Origin: Raineyella sp. LH-20
GTDB lineage: Bacteria > Actinomycetota > Actinomycetes > Propionibacteriales > Propionibacteriaceae
Reading direction: 5' to 3'
NCBI RefSeq assembly: GCF_033110965.1
Contig: NZ_CP137003.1
Location: 806,001 to 870,000 of the forward strand
Length of the DNA stretch: 64,000 nucleotides
The notes under the pieces are model-generated. The model was given only the letters and a program-made list of their open reading frames with translations, ran no database searches and was not told where the DNA came from. This document shows, piece after piece, positions 23,002 to 31,519 of this stretch (the first letter of the stretch is position 1; every line of letters starts with the position of its first letter). The position numbers and the translations under genes were made by a program.

Positions 23002-23642
23002 TGTCCACGACAGGCCCCGGCAAGGGTGCCAGGGCCGACGGGCGGACGGCCCGGCGTGTCGCGACCCGGGAACGGGTGATCGCGGCAGGGCTCGAACTGT
23101 TCGCCGAGCGCGGCTACAGCGCCACCTCGGTGGACGACATCGCCGAACGTGCCCGGGTCAGCAAGGGCACGGTGTTCTACAACTTCGGCTCCAAGCCCGT
23201 CCTGGGCTCGGTGGTCGTCCGCGAATCCGCCGACCGGATCGCGGCGGTCGCCGAGGCCGCCAGGGCACCGTACGAGGGCTGGGAGGCGTTGAGTGCGATC
23301 GTGCTGGCACTGCTGCGCGCCTTCGACACCGATCCGGCGACCTGCCAGGTGCTGCTCACCGAGCTGTTCCGCAACGAGCGGCCCTGGCACACCGACTTGC
23401 CGGCCGCCCGCGCCGCGTTGATCGCGCCGGTGGTGGCGGTGATCCGCGGGGTGCACGAGCAGCGCTACGCCGCGGGGCGTACGCAGACCCGGCCCGACCC
23501 CGAGCACTTCGAGATGATCGCCATGGCGATCCTCGGGGCGCTGGTGTTCTCCGCCCTGGACCGGGCGACGTTCCACCCGCAGCGCAGCATCGAGGACGTG
23601 CAGAACGCCCTGATGGTGACGATCAGCGGTCTGGGCGTGTAA
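23001..23642 (+). CDS. TetR family transcriptional regulator
   Basis: 213 residues from the ATG at 23001, which overlaps the YhgE stop in TGATG. The N-terminal helix-turn-helix is clear: ERVIAAGLELFAERGYSATSVDDIAERARVSKGTVFYNFGSK (about 28-70). The C-terminal ligand domain is typical in length. It likely represses its own operon through the palindrome at 20039-20052. The ligand is unknown. Confidence 0.9.
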   Translation: MSTTGPGKGARADGRTARRVATRERVIAAGLELFAERGYSATSVDDIAERARVSKGTVFYNFGSKPVLGSVVVRESADRIAAVAEAARAPYEGWEALSAIVLALLRAFDTDPATCQVLLTELFRNERPWHTDLPAARAALIAPVVAVIRGVHEQRYAAGRTQTRPDPEHFEMIAMAILGALVFSALDRATFHPQRSIEDVQNALMVTISGLGV

Positions 23643-23678
23643 CAGAGGTGGCCCGGAGACCTTCCGCCCGGCGCAGGA

Positions 23679-23969
23679 TCAGTTGAGTTCCAGGCCGGTC
23701 AGCGCCTCCGGGTCGAGCCGGCCGTTCGGCGGGACGAGGTCGCGCAGCGCCGCGGCGGTGTCGGAACGGATCGGCAGGTCACGGCGCCGGGCGAACATCA
23801 GATAGGTCTGGATGAGCACCAGCGGATCCCCGCTCGCGCGGGCCGCCGCGACGTCGCCCTCCGGGACGGCGCCGCGCAGATCCCGCTCGAGCAGTTGGGC
23901 GGCCTCGCGGTAGATCGACATGGCCACATCGTAGGTCCGACGGGCCGGCCAGGGGGTGGCTTCGAGCAT
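23679..23969 (-). CDS. Small hypothetical protein
   Basis: 96 residues from 23969; an internal ATG at 23921 (MSIYREAAQLLERD) is an equally possible start. It is soluble, mostly helical and acidic/Arg-rich, with no motif I recognise. It converges with the TetR gene and has regular GC3, so it is plausibly real. No good ribosome site decides between the starts. Confidence 0.5.
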   Translation of the reverse strand: MLEATPWPARRTYDVAMSIYREAAQLLERDLRGAVPEGDVAAARASGDPLVLIQTYLMFARRRDLPIRSDTAAALRDLVPPNGRLDPEALTGLELN

Positions 23970-24057
23970 CTCGAGCGGACCTTGCTGTCCTCGGAAACGT
24001 CATAGGCCTGCCCTATGGAAGCCCGGAGGACTCACCCGGACGGCTCACCCGGACGGC

Positions 24058-25992
24058 TCACCAGCCGCCGCCACCGCCCCCGCCGACGCCGCCGCCCACC
24101 GAGCCGCCGCTCATCCCGGACATCCCGCCGGCGCCCGCCGAGGCCGACCAGGCGCCGGCGCTGGACGCAGCGTCCATGAAGGACCCCGGAGCCCCGAAGA
24201 ACGCGTTGTCGGCGGCGAAGACCGAGGCGCCGGTCCAGGTGTGATACCACAGCGGCTCGGCCACCGGGCGCCCGGCGGCGACCATCTCGCGGAACACGCC
24301 GACCCAGTGGGACTCGGCACCGAAGGCGATCGCCCACGGCAGGTAACGGGAGAAGATGTCGTGGTCCTCCTCGACCCGGATCTGGTCGGCCTCGGCGGTC
24401 ATCAGGTACTCCTTGAACCCCTCCGCCTGGGCGAGCACCGCGCTGCCGTCGGCCGTACGGGCCGAGACGGAGAAGCCGAGGACGAAGACGCCGATCCCCA
24501 GGACCGCCGGCCCGGCACCGACCCACCCCCAGCCGATCGTGGCGCCCAGCGCGATGCCGAGGGCGATGCCGGCGAGGAGGAGCAGCAGACCGACCAGCAT
24601 CCACCCGGCGCGCTGCAGGTCGGGACGGACCCGGTACCAGCCGCGACCGGTCATCTCCCGGTTCAGCGCGGACTGTTCCTTCTGCATGATCGCGGCGATC
24701 CGGGTGCCGAGATCGTGGCGCAGTTCGGGAGCATCCTGCTTGGCGAACAACTCATCCTGCAGGGTCGCCAGGTGGGGCGGGAGATCCACGGCGTCCGCAC
24801 GGAGCCGGACCAGCCGCCAGTCGGTGAACTTGTCTTTGCTCTGCGCGAACGCCTTCGCCAATGCCCCGGCGTCCTCGTCCACCTCCGGCGGGATCTCCTC
24901 GATCCGCAGCTGCCCACGGACAGCGAGGTCGACGATCCCGGCCACCACGTCGTTGCGACCGGCCCGGCCATCGATCAGCGTGCCGATCTGCCCGGGACTG
25001 GCATCGTCGGGCGGGGTGAAACGTACGGTCACCGGCTCCGGCCGCCGCGGACCGACCGAGCTCTCCTGACCGGGCGCCGGGCGCAGCCCAGGGGTGAGAC
25101 CGACATAGGCCTGATCCCGACCGCGCCGCCGGAAAGTCAGGGCAGCGACCAGTCCGCCGAGCAGCAGGGTGCCGGCGCCGACGCCGAGCGGCCCGGGGGC
25201 GAGGGTCATCGTGTTGGCCGCGGTGAACCGCTTCGCGTAGAGCGGGGCAGCATCGACGAACGTGCCGATCGGCCACTGCGCCACCACGGTCAACCCATCG
25301 CCCGGGGCGAGGTGGTCCTGGGTGAAGACCGCCCGCTCCCCGCTGGAGGTGGACCCGCCGCAGCTGCCGGAGCCGCCGCGTGACCCCGCATAGCAGGCGG
25401 TGCCGGTGACGGCGACCGGACCCTGGAGGGTGACGCTCACCCGATCCATCGGGCTCTCCCAGCCGGTGCCGATGACGTTCCAGTAGATCTCGTCGCCGTT
25501 GCCGCCCGTCGCGTCGGGATTCACCACGCCGGCGACGTCGTACGTCAGGACGTAGCGCTGGGTGCCGCGGACCGTACGGTCGGGATCACCCACCCGGATC
25601 TTCAACAGGCCGGAGTCCTGCTCGGTCTCCACCTGGGCCGGCGCGCCGGTGGGGCTGGTGGCGCGGATGTTGCCGTACCTCAACACCCGCCAGTGGTCGG
25701 GGTCGCCGGCGACCGCCTGACGGGTGACCAGAGTGACGTACGGGCCGTGGTTGCCGGAGCCGAAGAACTCCATGTCGAAGTCCTGGGTGACGTGCATCGT
25801 CCCCTGCTCCCGCTCGGCGACCGCGGTGACGTCCATCCGGCGGATCGAGGGGGTGTCCGCGGCCCGAGCGGGTGCCGACGCGGCGGGGACGAGTGCTGGA
25901 GTCAAGAAAGCGAGGGCCAGAGCCGCGAGGGCGAGCAAGCCGACCCGCAAGGAGGACAGGAAGCGGTGCGAGGACCGCGACGACCGTGCCAT
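24058..25992 (-). CDS. DUF2207 family membrane protein
   Basis: 644 residues. A signal peptide (LLALAALALAFLTPALVPAAS) is followed by an extracellular beta-rich DUF2207 domain (about 45-270), a transmembrane helix (about 275-297), a cytoplasmic stretch, and two close helices (about 470-515). The C-terminus ends in a Gly/Ser-rich GGGVGGGGGGGW tail, typical of YciQ-like proteins. Function is unknown; the family is widespread in Actinobacteria. Confidence 0.88.
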   Translation of the reverse strand: MARSSRSSHRFLSSLRVGLLALAALALAFLTPALVPAASAPARAADTPSIRRMDVTAVAEREQGTMHVTQDFDMEFFGSGNHGPYVTLVTRQAVAGDPDHWRVLRYGNIRATSPTGAPAQVETEQDSGLLKIRVGDPDRTVRGTQRYVLTYDVAGVVNPDATGGNGDEIYWNVIGTGWESPMDRVSVTLQGPVAVTGTACYAGSRGGSGSCGGSTSSGERAVFTQDHLAPGDGLTVVAQWPIGTFVDAAPLYAKRFTAANTMTLAPGPLGVGAGTLLLGGLVAALTFRRRGRDQAYVGLTPGLRPAPGQESSVGPRRPEPVTVRFTPPDDASPGQIGTLIDGRAGRNDVVAGIVDLAVRGQLRIEEIPPEVDEDAGALAKAFAQSKDKFTDWRLVRLRADAVDLPPHLATLQDELFAKQDAPELRHDLGTRIAAIMQKEQSALNREMTGRGWYRVRPDLQRAGWMLVGLLLLLAGIALGIALGATIGWGWVGAGPAVLGIGVFVLGFSVSARTADGSAVLAQAEGFKEYLMTAEADQIRVEEDHDIFSRYLPWAIAFGAESHWVGVFREMVAAGRPVAEPLWYHTWTGASVFAADNAFFGAPGSFMDAASSAGAWSASAGAGGMSGMSGGSVGGGVGGGGGGGW

Positions 25993-26038
25993 GGGTCCAC
26001 GGTACGGGGTGGCCGGGCCGCCCGCTGGGGGCAGGTGC

Positions 26039-26800
26039 TCAGAAGTCCTGGGGCCGCCACCGCCGGGCCACCCAGCCGTACGCGGCGCCGACCGTCTGCA
26101 CCACCCGCAGCCCGTCGGGCAGGGCGGGGCGGCGGATCATCACGACGAAGATGCCCAGCCGCTCGGCGACCCGCAGCTTGGCCTCGTCCAGCGGCCCGCC
26201 GGTGTCCTGGGTCACCATCACGTCGATCCGCCGACTGGAGAGCAGCGCCAGTTCCTCGGCGTACGTGTGCGGGCGGCCGCCGGAGCGGATCACCTCCCAG
26301 CCGGACGGCACCGGCCAGGTCGGCGGCTGGACGACCCGGGCCAGCACGTAGCGGTCGTCCCAGTCGGCGAAGCCCCGCAGCGAGTCGCGCCCCAGGCTGA
26401 GGAACGGGCGGGTGCCGCCGAGCCGCTCGACCGTACGCTTCGCCGCCTCCTCGTCCGCCACCCAGCGCCAGGCGATCGGCCACCGCTGGGCCTCCCAGGC
26501 CGGCGGCAGCAGCCGCACCAGCGGTACCCCGACCACCCCGGCGGCGACCGCCGCATCGCGGCTGACATCGGCGGCGAACGGATGGCTCGCGTCGACGATG
26601 CCGTGGACACCACGTTCCCGCAGGAACGTCACCAGCCCGTCGGCACCGCCGAAGCCACCGGCGACCAGCTCGATCGGCGGGGCCGGGAGACGCGGACGAT
26701 CCTCCCCGAACAGCGCGTAGACCACCGGGATCCCGGCCTCCTCCAGCCGCATCGCCAGGTCCCGGGCGGGGCTCGTGCCGCCGAGGACGAGGAAGGTCAC
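26039..26800 (-). CDS. cobK: Precorrin-6A reductase
   Basis: 253 residues from a GTG at 26800, whose bases overlap the cobU stop (GTGA). VTFLVLGGTSPARDLAMRL is the nucleotide-binding start of CobK/CbiJ, followed by IVDASHPFAADVSRDA, a family hallmark, and VMVTQDTGG near the C-terminus. NAD(P)H-dependent reduction of the corrin ring in cobalamin synthesis. The other corrin-ring genes are not in the window. A one-mismatch copy of the genome palindrome lies inside the gene at 26613-26628. Confidence 0.9.
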   Translation of the reverse strand: MTFLVLGGTSPARDLAMRLEEAGIPVVYALFGEDRPRLPAPPIELVAGGFGGADGLVTFLRERGVHGIVDASHPFAADVSRDAAVAAGVVGVPLVRLLPPAWEAQRWPIAWRWVADEEAAKRTVERLGGTRPFLSLGRDSLRGFADWDDRYVLARVVQPPTWPVPSGWEVIRSGGRPHTYAEELALLSSRRIDVMVTQDTGGPLDEAKLRVAERLGIFVVMIRRPALPDGLRVVQTVGAAYGWVARRWRPQDF

Positions 26801-27333
26801 GGCAGCTCCAGGGGCCGGCCGGCGACCATCAGCACCACCCGGTCGCTGACCGCGGCGAGGGCCTGGTTGGTGCGGCCGAGCAGGTCGGCGAACACCCGCC
26901 CGGACGGATAGGACGGCACGACGCCCCAGCCGACCTCGTTGGTGACCGCGACGAGCCGCTGGTCGCTGCCCGCCCAGGCGTCGACGAGGTCGTCCAGCCG
27001 CGTCCAGAAGTCGTCGACCCACTCCTCGCGCGGCACGTCCCAGGTGCCCATGTCGTCGATCGTCCTCGTCACCCAGGTGCCCAGGCAGTCGACCAGCACC
27101 GGCGTGCGGGCAGCACGGACCGCAGCGGCGACGTCGGCGGTCTCGACGGTGGTCCAGCCGTCGGGGCGACGGGCCTGGTGGGCGGCGATTCGGGCGGCCC
27201 AGTCGGGATCGGCGACCGGATCGGGCACCGGGCCGGGGGCGACGTACGTCACCGCCGGTTCGCCGGACAGTAGGCTCTCGGCGTACGTGGACTTCCCTGA
27301 CCGGACACCCCCGGTGACGACAGTGCGCGGCAC
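26797..27333 (-). CDS. cobU: Adenosylcobinamide kinase/adenosylcobinamide-phosphate guanylyltransferase
   Basis: 178 residues, the normal CobU length. P-loop GGVRSGKS at residues 8-15, and the family motifs VDCLGTWVTR and VTNEVGWGVVPSYPSGRVFADLLGRTNQ are all present. It phosphorylates adenosylcobinamide and adds GMP in the nucleotide-loop steps of B12 assembly. GTG start. Translationally coupled to cobK. Confidence 0.93.
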   Translation of the reverse strand: MPRTVVTGGVRSGKSTYAESLLSGEPAVTYVAPGPVPDPVADPDWAARIAAHQARRPDGWTTVETADVAAAVRAARTPVLVDCLGTWVTRTIDDMGTWDVPREEWVDDFWTRLDDLVDAWAGSDQRLVAVTNEVGWGVVPSYPSGRVFADLLGRTNQALAAVSDRVVLMVAGRPLELP

Positions 27334-27403
27334 GGGGCCAGTCTAGAGCGGGCCGCCGGCGGTGGATCAGGGCGGGCCGCCAGAGGCGAAGGAGGAGGGA
27401 TCG

Positions 27404-27901
27404 ATGGAGCTGAACGTCGTGTTCCTGTGCCTGGGCAACATCTGCCGCTCACCGATGGGCGAGCGGGTCGCCCGGGCGTACGTCGAGGACAGCCCGTGGG
27501 CCGCCCGGGTCCGGGTGACCAGTGCCGGGGCGAGCGGCGAGGAAGCGGGCAATCCGATGGACCCGCGCGCCCTGGCGGTGCTGGACAGGCACGGCTACGA
27601 CGCGCGCACCCCGCACGTCGCCCACCGGATCACCGACGCCGAGGCGCGGCGGGCCGACCTGGTGGTCGCCGCCGAGCGCCGCCATCTCGACGCCCTCACC
27701 CGGCGGGGCATCGACCTGTCGGGCGGGCGCGGGGTGCTGGTGACCTCGTACGTCCCCGATGCCCGGCCGGGCAGCCCGCTGCCGGACCCGTGGTACGGGC
27801 CGGCCGCCGGGTTCGAGGAGACCCTGGCGGTGCTCGAGGCGGCGATGGCTGGGTTCCTGGCCGATCTGGACCGGCGGCTGCGGGGGGCGTCGCCGGCCTG
27901 A
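27404..27901 (+). CDS. Low-molecular-weight protein-tyrosine phosphatase
   Basis: 165 residues from the ATG at 27404, preceded by GAAGGAGGAGG. The P-loop CLGNICRSP (C11 to R17) carries the nucleophile, and DPWYG near residue 136 carries the general acid Asp. Soluble phosphatase for phosphotyrosine or related substrates. No kinase or capsule genes are adjacent. Confidence 0.92.
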   Translation: MELNVVFLCLGNICRSPMGERVARAYVEDSPWAARVRVTSAGASGEEAGNPMDPRALAVLDRHGYDARTPHVAHRITDAEARRADLVVAAERRHLDALTRRGIDLSGGRGVLVTSYVPDARPGSPLPDPWYGPAAGFEETLAVLEAAMAGFLADLDRRLRGASPA

Positions 27902-28052
27902 TTGCGGCCCGTTGAGCCCCCGCCGGGGGCCCGACCGGGCCCCGCGTCCGTGGCGGGTCATGCCCGGCCGTCAGGTACGAGGAGCCGCTCGCGGCGGTGG
28001 CGGGGTAGCGTGGTGTCGTCCTGCCCGCACCACGAGGGAGACCGGCACCATC

Positions 28053-29369
28053 GTGTCCCACTCACATTCCCACACCGCCACCGCGCCGAGCACACCCGAG
28101 GGTGCCCTCCGGAACCGCCGCGCCTCCCAGATCCTGATCGTCATCCTGGTACCCCTGGCGATCTGGACCCTGGTCGGCCTGGTGCTGCTGTGGCCGACCA
28201 ACCTCGCCGCGCACATCCAGAAGGACGTCGCGCAGTTCTCCGTCCCGGGGATGACCATGCCCAAGGGCGAGGTCCAGGCGGTGAACGAGATCAGTTGCGC
28301 CGGGCTGGAGGGCGCGACGTCGGCGACCACCCAGGTCTGCGCCGCACTCACCGTCAAGCTGCTCGACGGTGAGGACGCCGGAAAGGAGGTCCAGGTGAAC
28401 GCCACGGCGGCGATCTACCAGTCGGGCATCCATCCGGGGCAACGCGTGGTGATCTACCGGGTGCCGACCCTCGACGGGCAGGCGAACTACCAGCTCGCCG
28501 ACTTCGCCCGGGCCGCACCGGTGGTCTTCTTCGCGGTGCTGTTCCTGCTGGTGACGGTCGCAGTGGCCCGCCGACGGGGCCTGATGTCGGTGCTCGGCCT
28601 GGCCTGGGCCGCGTTCATCATGGTCGCGTTCATCTTCCCGGCCCTGATCGCCGGCTCGAACGCCATCGTGGTCACCCTGGTCGGCGCCTCGGCGATCATG
28701 TTCGTCGCGCTCTACCTCACCCACGGGTTCAACACCCGGACCACGACAGCACTGTTGGGCACTCTTTTCGGGCTCGGCCTCAGCGCGTTGCTCTCGTACG
28801 TGGTGTTGAACTGGGCCCACCTCACCGGGGTGGCGACCGAGGAGGACTACACCCTGGGGTCCGCCGCCCCGGACATGAAACTCACCGCGGTGGTGCTCGC
28901 CGGCATGATCATCGCCGCCCTCGGTGGCCTCAACGACGTGACGATCACCCAGGCGTCCGCGGTCTGGGAGCTCGCCGACGACCCCGACAAATCGGCCGGA
29001 CAGATCTACCGTCAGGCGATGCGGATCGGGCGCGACCACGTCGCATCGACCGTCTACACCATCGTGTTCGCCACGGTCGGCACCAGCATGTCGGTGCTGC
29101 TCCTGTTGGCGATGTACGACCGGCCGCTCTACTCCACGATCATGACCGAACAGTTCGCCGTGGAGATCCTGCGGACGCTGGTCGGCGCGATCGGCCTGAC
29201 CCTGGCGATGCCGCTGACCACCGGGATCGGTGCCCTGCTGGTCAGCCGGCGGGCGAGCGCCGGCGACGAGATCGACGCCGAGCGGGTCGAGGCTCCCCGC
29301 ACCAGCGACGAACTGGTCGACGTCGACGACTACCATCCGCGGCCGGAGGGCTCGCTGTCCGCCGACTGA
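28053..29369 (+). CDS. YibE/F family membrane protein
   Basis: 438 residues from a GTG at 28053 with GAGGGAG upstream. It has a cytoplasmic His/Ser-rich start (SHSHSHTATAP), a first helix (about 28-50), an extracellular beta domain and then about seven helices (about 150-410). The DVTITQASAVWEL segment is characteristic of YibE/F. Function is unknown; the His-rich start could bind metal. Followed by a strong terminator. Confidence 0.87.
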   Translation: MSHSHSHTATAPSTPEGALRNRRASQILIVILVPLAIWTLVGLVLLWPTNLAAHIQKDVAQFSVPGMTMPKGEVQAVNEISCAGLEGATSATTQVCAALTVKLLDGEDAGKEVQVNATAAIYQSGIHPGQRVVIYRVPTLDGQANYQLADFARAAPVVFFAVLFLLVTVAVARRRGLMSVLGLAWAAFIMVAFIFPALIAGSNAIVVTLVGASAIMFVALYLTHGFNTRTTTALLGTLFGLGLSALLSYVVLNWAHLTGVATEEDYTLGSAAPDMKLTAVVLAGMIIAALGGLNDVTITQASAVWELADDPDKSAGQIYRQAMRIGRDHVASTVYTIVFATVGTSMSVLLLLAMYDRPLYSTIMTEQFAVEILRTLVGAIGLTLAMPLTTGIGALLVSRRASAGDEIDAERVEAPRTSDELVDVDDYHPRPEGSLSAD

Positions 29370-29408
29370 CGGCCGTTCATCGACGAGTCGTGTGTCGTAC
29401 GCAACCAC

Positions 29409-29437
29409 GGCGCCCCGGGGTCTTCCCCCGGGGCGCC
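29409..29437 (+). terminator. Terminator after the YibE/F gene
   Basis: A perfect 12-bp stem GGCGCCCCGGGG (29409-29420) with 29426-29437 and loop TCTTC. Confidence 0.85.
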
Positions 29438-29500
29438 TCGCGTTCCTAGGCTGGGTGACAAGCGTCACGCCCGACGCACCCCACCAGGAGGAGCACGACC

Positions 29501-29908
29501 ATGTCACTGCCCTGCCCCTACATCGCCTTCCCCGGCCAGGCCCGTGAGGCCATGGAGTTCTACCAGTCCGTCTTCGGCGGCGAACTCACCTTCTCGACGT
29601 ACGGCGAGTTCGGATTCGAAGGCGGACCCGCCGACGGCATCATGCACAGCACCCTCAAGGGTGACGACTTCGAACTGATGGCCTCTGACACCCCGCCCGG
29701 CATGCCGCATCAGGAGGGCAGCCAGATCTCACTCAGCCTGGCCGGCGACAAGGCCGACGAGGAGAAGCTCCGCGGCTGGTTCGACAAGCTCGCCGAGGGC
29801 GGCTCGATCAGCATGGCCCTCGAGAAGCAGGTCTGGGGCGACCTCTACGGCGACGTCACGGACCGCTACGGCCTGCGGTGGATGGTCGACATCGGCCAGG
29901 AGGGCTGA
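29501..29908 (+). CDS. VOC superfamily (PhnB-like) protein
   Basis: 135 residues; the ATG at 29501 follows CCAGGAGGAG. MSLPCPYIAFPGQAREAMEFYQSVFGG and the ending DRYGLRWMVDI are the signature of PhnB/glyoxalase-like proteins of the YdhR/3-demethylubiquinone group. It probably forms a dimer with metal or ligand in a cleft. The substrate cannot be inferred. Confidence 0.85.
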   Translation: MSLPCPYIAFPGQAREAMEFYQSVFGGELTFSTYGEFGFEGGPADGIMHSTLKGDDFELMASDTPPGMPHQEGSQISLSLAGDKADEEKLRGWFDKLAEGGSISMALEKQVWGDLYGDVTDRYGLRWMVDIGQEG

Positions 29909-30281
29909 CCACAACTGGTCCGGATCCACGCCGGATCCACGCCGAGCCCGTTCGGATCCACGCCGACGGGTCCGGCCCGCGCGCCGACCGCCACTGCTTC
30001 CCGTACGCCCCGCCGTCCCCCCCTCGTGGTGGGCCGGCGGGGCGTACGCGTCGCTGCATCCCCGGCCAGCCTGTGGACAACTTGAATTACATCCACGTAG
30101 TTCCCCACAGGAGTTATCCACAATTGTGGAGAATCACACGCGTGTGAGACGCCGCTTCGGCACCCCTGATCAGGCCGTGCACGGCGTTCGCGGTCGCGGG
30201 TCCCGCCCAGTGAGTCACCTTCTGGACACTGGGTGTCCCCGTCACCATGATGGCGGGAACATTTGACAGAAAGGCCTGACT
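29909..30281. other. Intergenic region with repeats and clustered DnaA-box-like sites
   Basis: Holds three copies of CGGATCCACGC (29921, 29932, 29953). Four DnaA-box-like 9-mers lie in 62 bp: TGTGGACAA (30072-30080), TTCCCCACA (30101-30109), TTATCCACA (30114-30122) and TGTGGAGAA (30125-30133). The last two overlap the palindrome TCCACAATTGTGGA. The region is AT-richer than its surroundings. It is upstream of the 30282 gene, so it also carries that promoter. Confidence 0.6.
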
Positions 30282-31286
30282 GTGCATCGGAAGCCCCTTA
30301 CACTTGCCTGCGGCGACTACGACCGGACTCGGGCCCTGCTCGAGGGCACGGTGGTGCCGGACGGCATCGACCTCACCTACCTGCGGCTGCCGGTCGAGGA
30401 GACCTTCTTCCGGATGGTGCGCCACCGGGAGTTCGATGTCGCGGAGATGTCCCTGTCGTCGTACTGCGCCTCCCTGGGCAAGGCCGAGACCGCGGGCGTG
30501 CCGTCGCCGTTCGTCGCGATCCCGGTGTTCACCTCACGGATGTTCCGGCACGGCGGCGGCATCTACGTGAACGCCGACAGCGGGATCGAGCAACCGTCGG
30601 ATCTGATCGGCAAGAAGGTCGGGAACGCGGAGTTCCAGCTGACCGCGAACGTCTGGATCCGCGGCATCCTGGAGGACGCCTACGGGGTGCCGGTCGATGC
30701 GGTGAGCTACGTCACCGGCGGCCAGGAGACCCCCGGCCGGATCGAGAAGGGGGCGATCCAGACCCCGTACGACCTGTCGGTCATCCCGGGGGATCGGACC
30801 CTGTCGGACATGCTGCACACCGGCGAGATCGACGCCTTCTACGGGCCCCGGATCCCGAGTTCGTTCTACGCCGGCGACGGCAAGGTGCGGCGCCTGTTCC
30901 CCGATCCGGTCGCGACCGAGCGGGAATACTTCGCGCGGACCGGGATCTTCCCGATCATGCACGTGGTTGCGATTCGGCGGGACGTGTACGAGGCGAACCG
31001 GTGGGTGGCGATGTCCTTGTTCAAGGCGTTCTCCGAGGCCAAGAAGCTGGCCCAGGAGGCGTTCGTGGACGCGTCGGCGCTGCGCTACATGAGTCCGTGG
31101 CTGATTCAGCACGCCGAGGAGGATCGAGCGCTGCTGGGCGACGATTTCTGGTCGTACGGGCTGGACGCCAACCGAAATGTGTTCGAGCCCTTCCTGGGCT
31201 ATCACCACGCCCAGGGCCTGAGTCCTCGCCTGCTGAGCGCCGATGAGCTGTTCGCCCCGGAGACCCTGGAGAGTTTCGTCATCTGA
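30282..31286 (+). CDS. 4,5-dihydroxyphthalate decarboxylase-like/solute-binding-fold protein
   Basis: 334 residues, GTG start. The N-terminal LACGDYDRTRALLEGTVVPDGIDLTYLRLPVEETFFRMVRHREFDVAEMSLSSY pattern is the hallmark of the Pht5 (4,5-dihydroxyphthalate decarboxylase) family, which shares the periplasmic-binding-protein fold. No signal peptide is present, so it acts in the cytoplasm, unlike the lipoprotein binder encoded next. It likely decarboxylates or binds a ring compound handled by this cluster; the substrate is not known. First gene of the accessory cluster; 233 bp separate it from the binding-protein gene. Confidence 0.75.
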   Translation: MHRKPLTLACGDYDRTRALLEGTVVPDGIDLTYLRLPVEETFFRMVRHREFDVAEMSLSSYCASLGKAETAGVPSPFVAIPVFTSRMFRHGGGIYVNADSGIEQPSDLIGKKVGNAEFQLTANVWIRGILEDAYGVPVDAVSYVTGGQETPGRIEKGAIQTPYDLSVIPGDRTLSDMLHTGEIDAFYGPRIPSSFYAGDGKVRRLFPDPVATEREYFARTGIFPIMHVVAIRRDVYEANRWVAMSLFKAFSEAKKLAQEAFVDASALRYMSPWLIQHAEEDRALLGDDFWSYGLDANRNVFEPFLGYHHAQGLSPRLLSADELFAPETLESFVI

Positions 31287-31361
31287 CCGTAACACGGGTC
31301 CCTCTGGATGAGCCGGTCGTCGGCACCGACCATGGTGAATCCCGATCAAGCTCACACTGAG

Positions 31362-31378
31362 GTCTCATCCAATGGGAC
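31362..31378. promoter_or_regulatory. Candidate IclR operator (copy 1)
   Basis: GTCTCATCCAATGGGAC, a 17-bp inverted repeat with one mismatch, lies 142 bp before the substrate-binding protein gene. A second near-copy at 36820-36836 precedes the Rid gene. An IclR regulator is encoded in the same cluster. Confidence 0.55.
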
Positions 31379-31519
31379 CAGGGCTGGTCGAGGTCCGAAC
31401 GGCCACGTTCAATGGACCACACATGAATCCTCGGGCGAATGCCGCACCATCCGCTGGAACCCACTCCTGGATCGGCGTGATCAGAGCATTTCTCCACCAA
31501 CCCAGAAAGAGAGGCAGTC

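Noticed and set aside
30072-30133. Chromosomal origin (oriC)
   Set aside because: dnaA, dnaN, gyrase and rpmH genes are absent nearby, and only four DnaA-like boxes are present.
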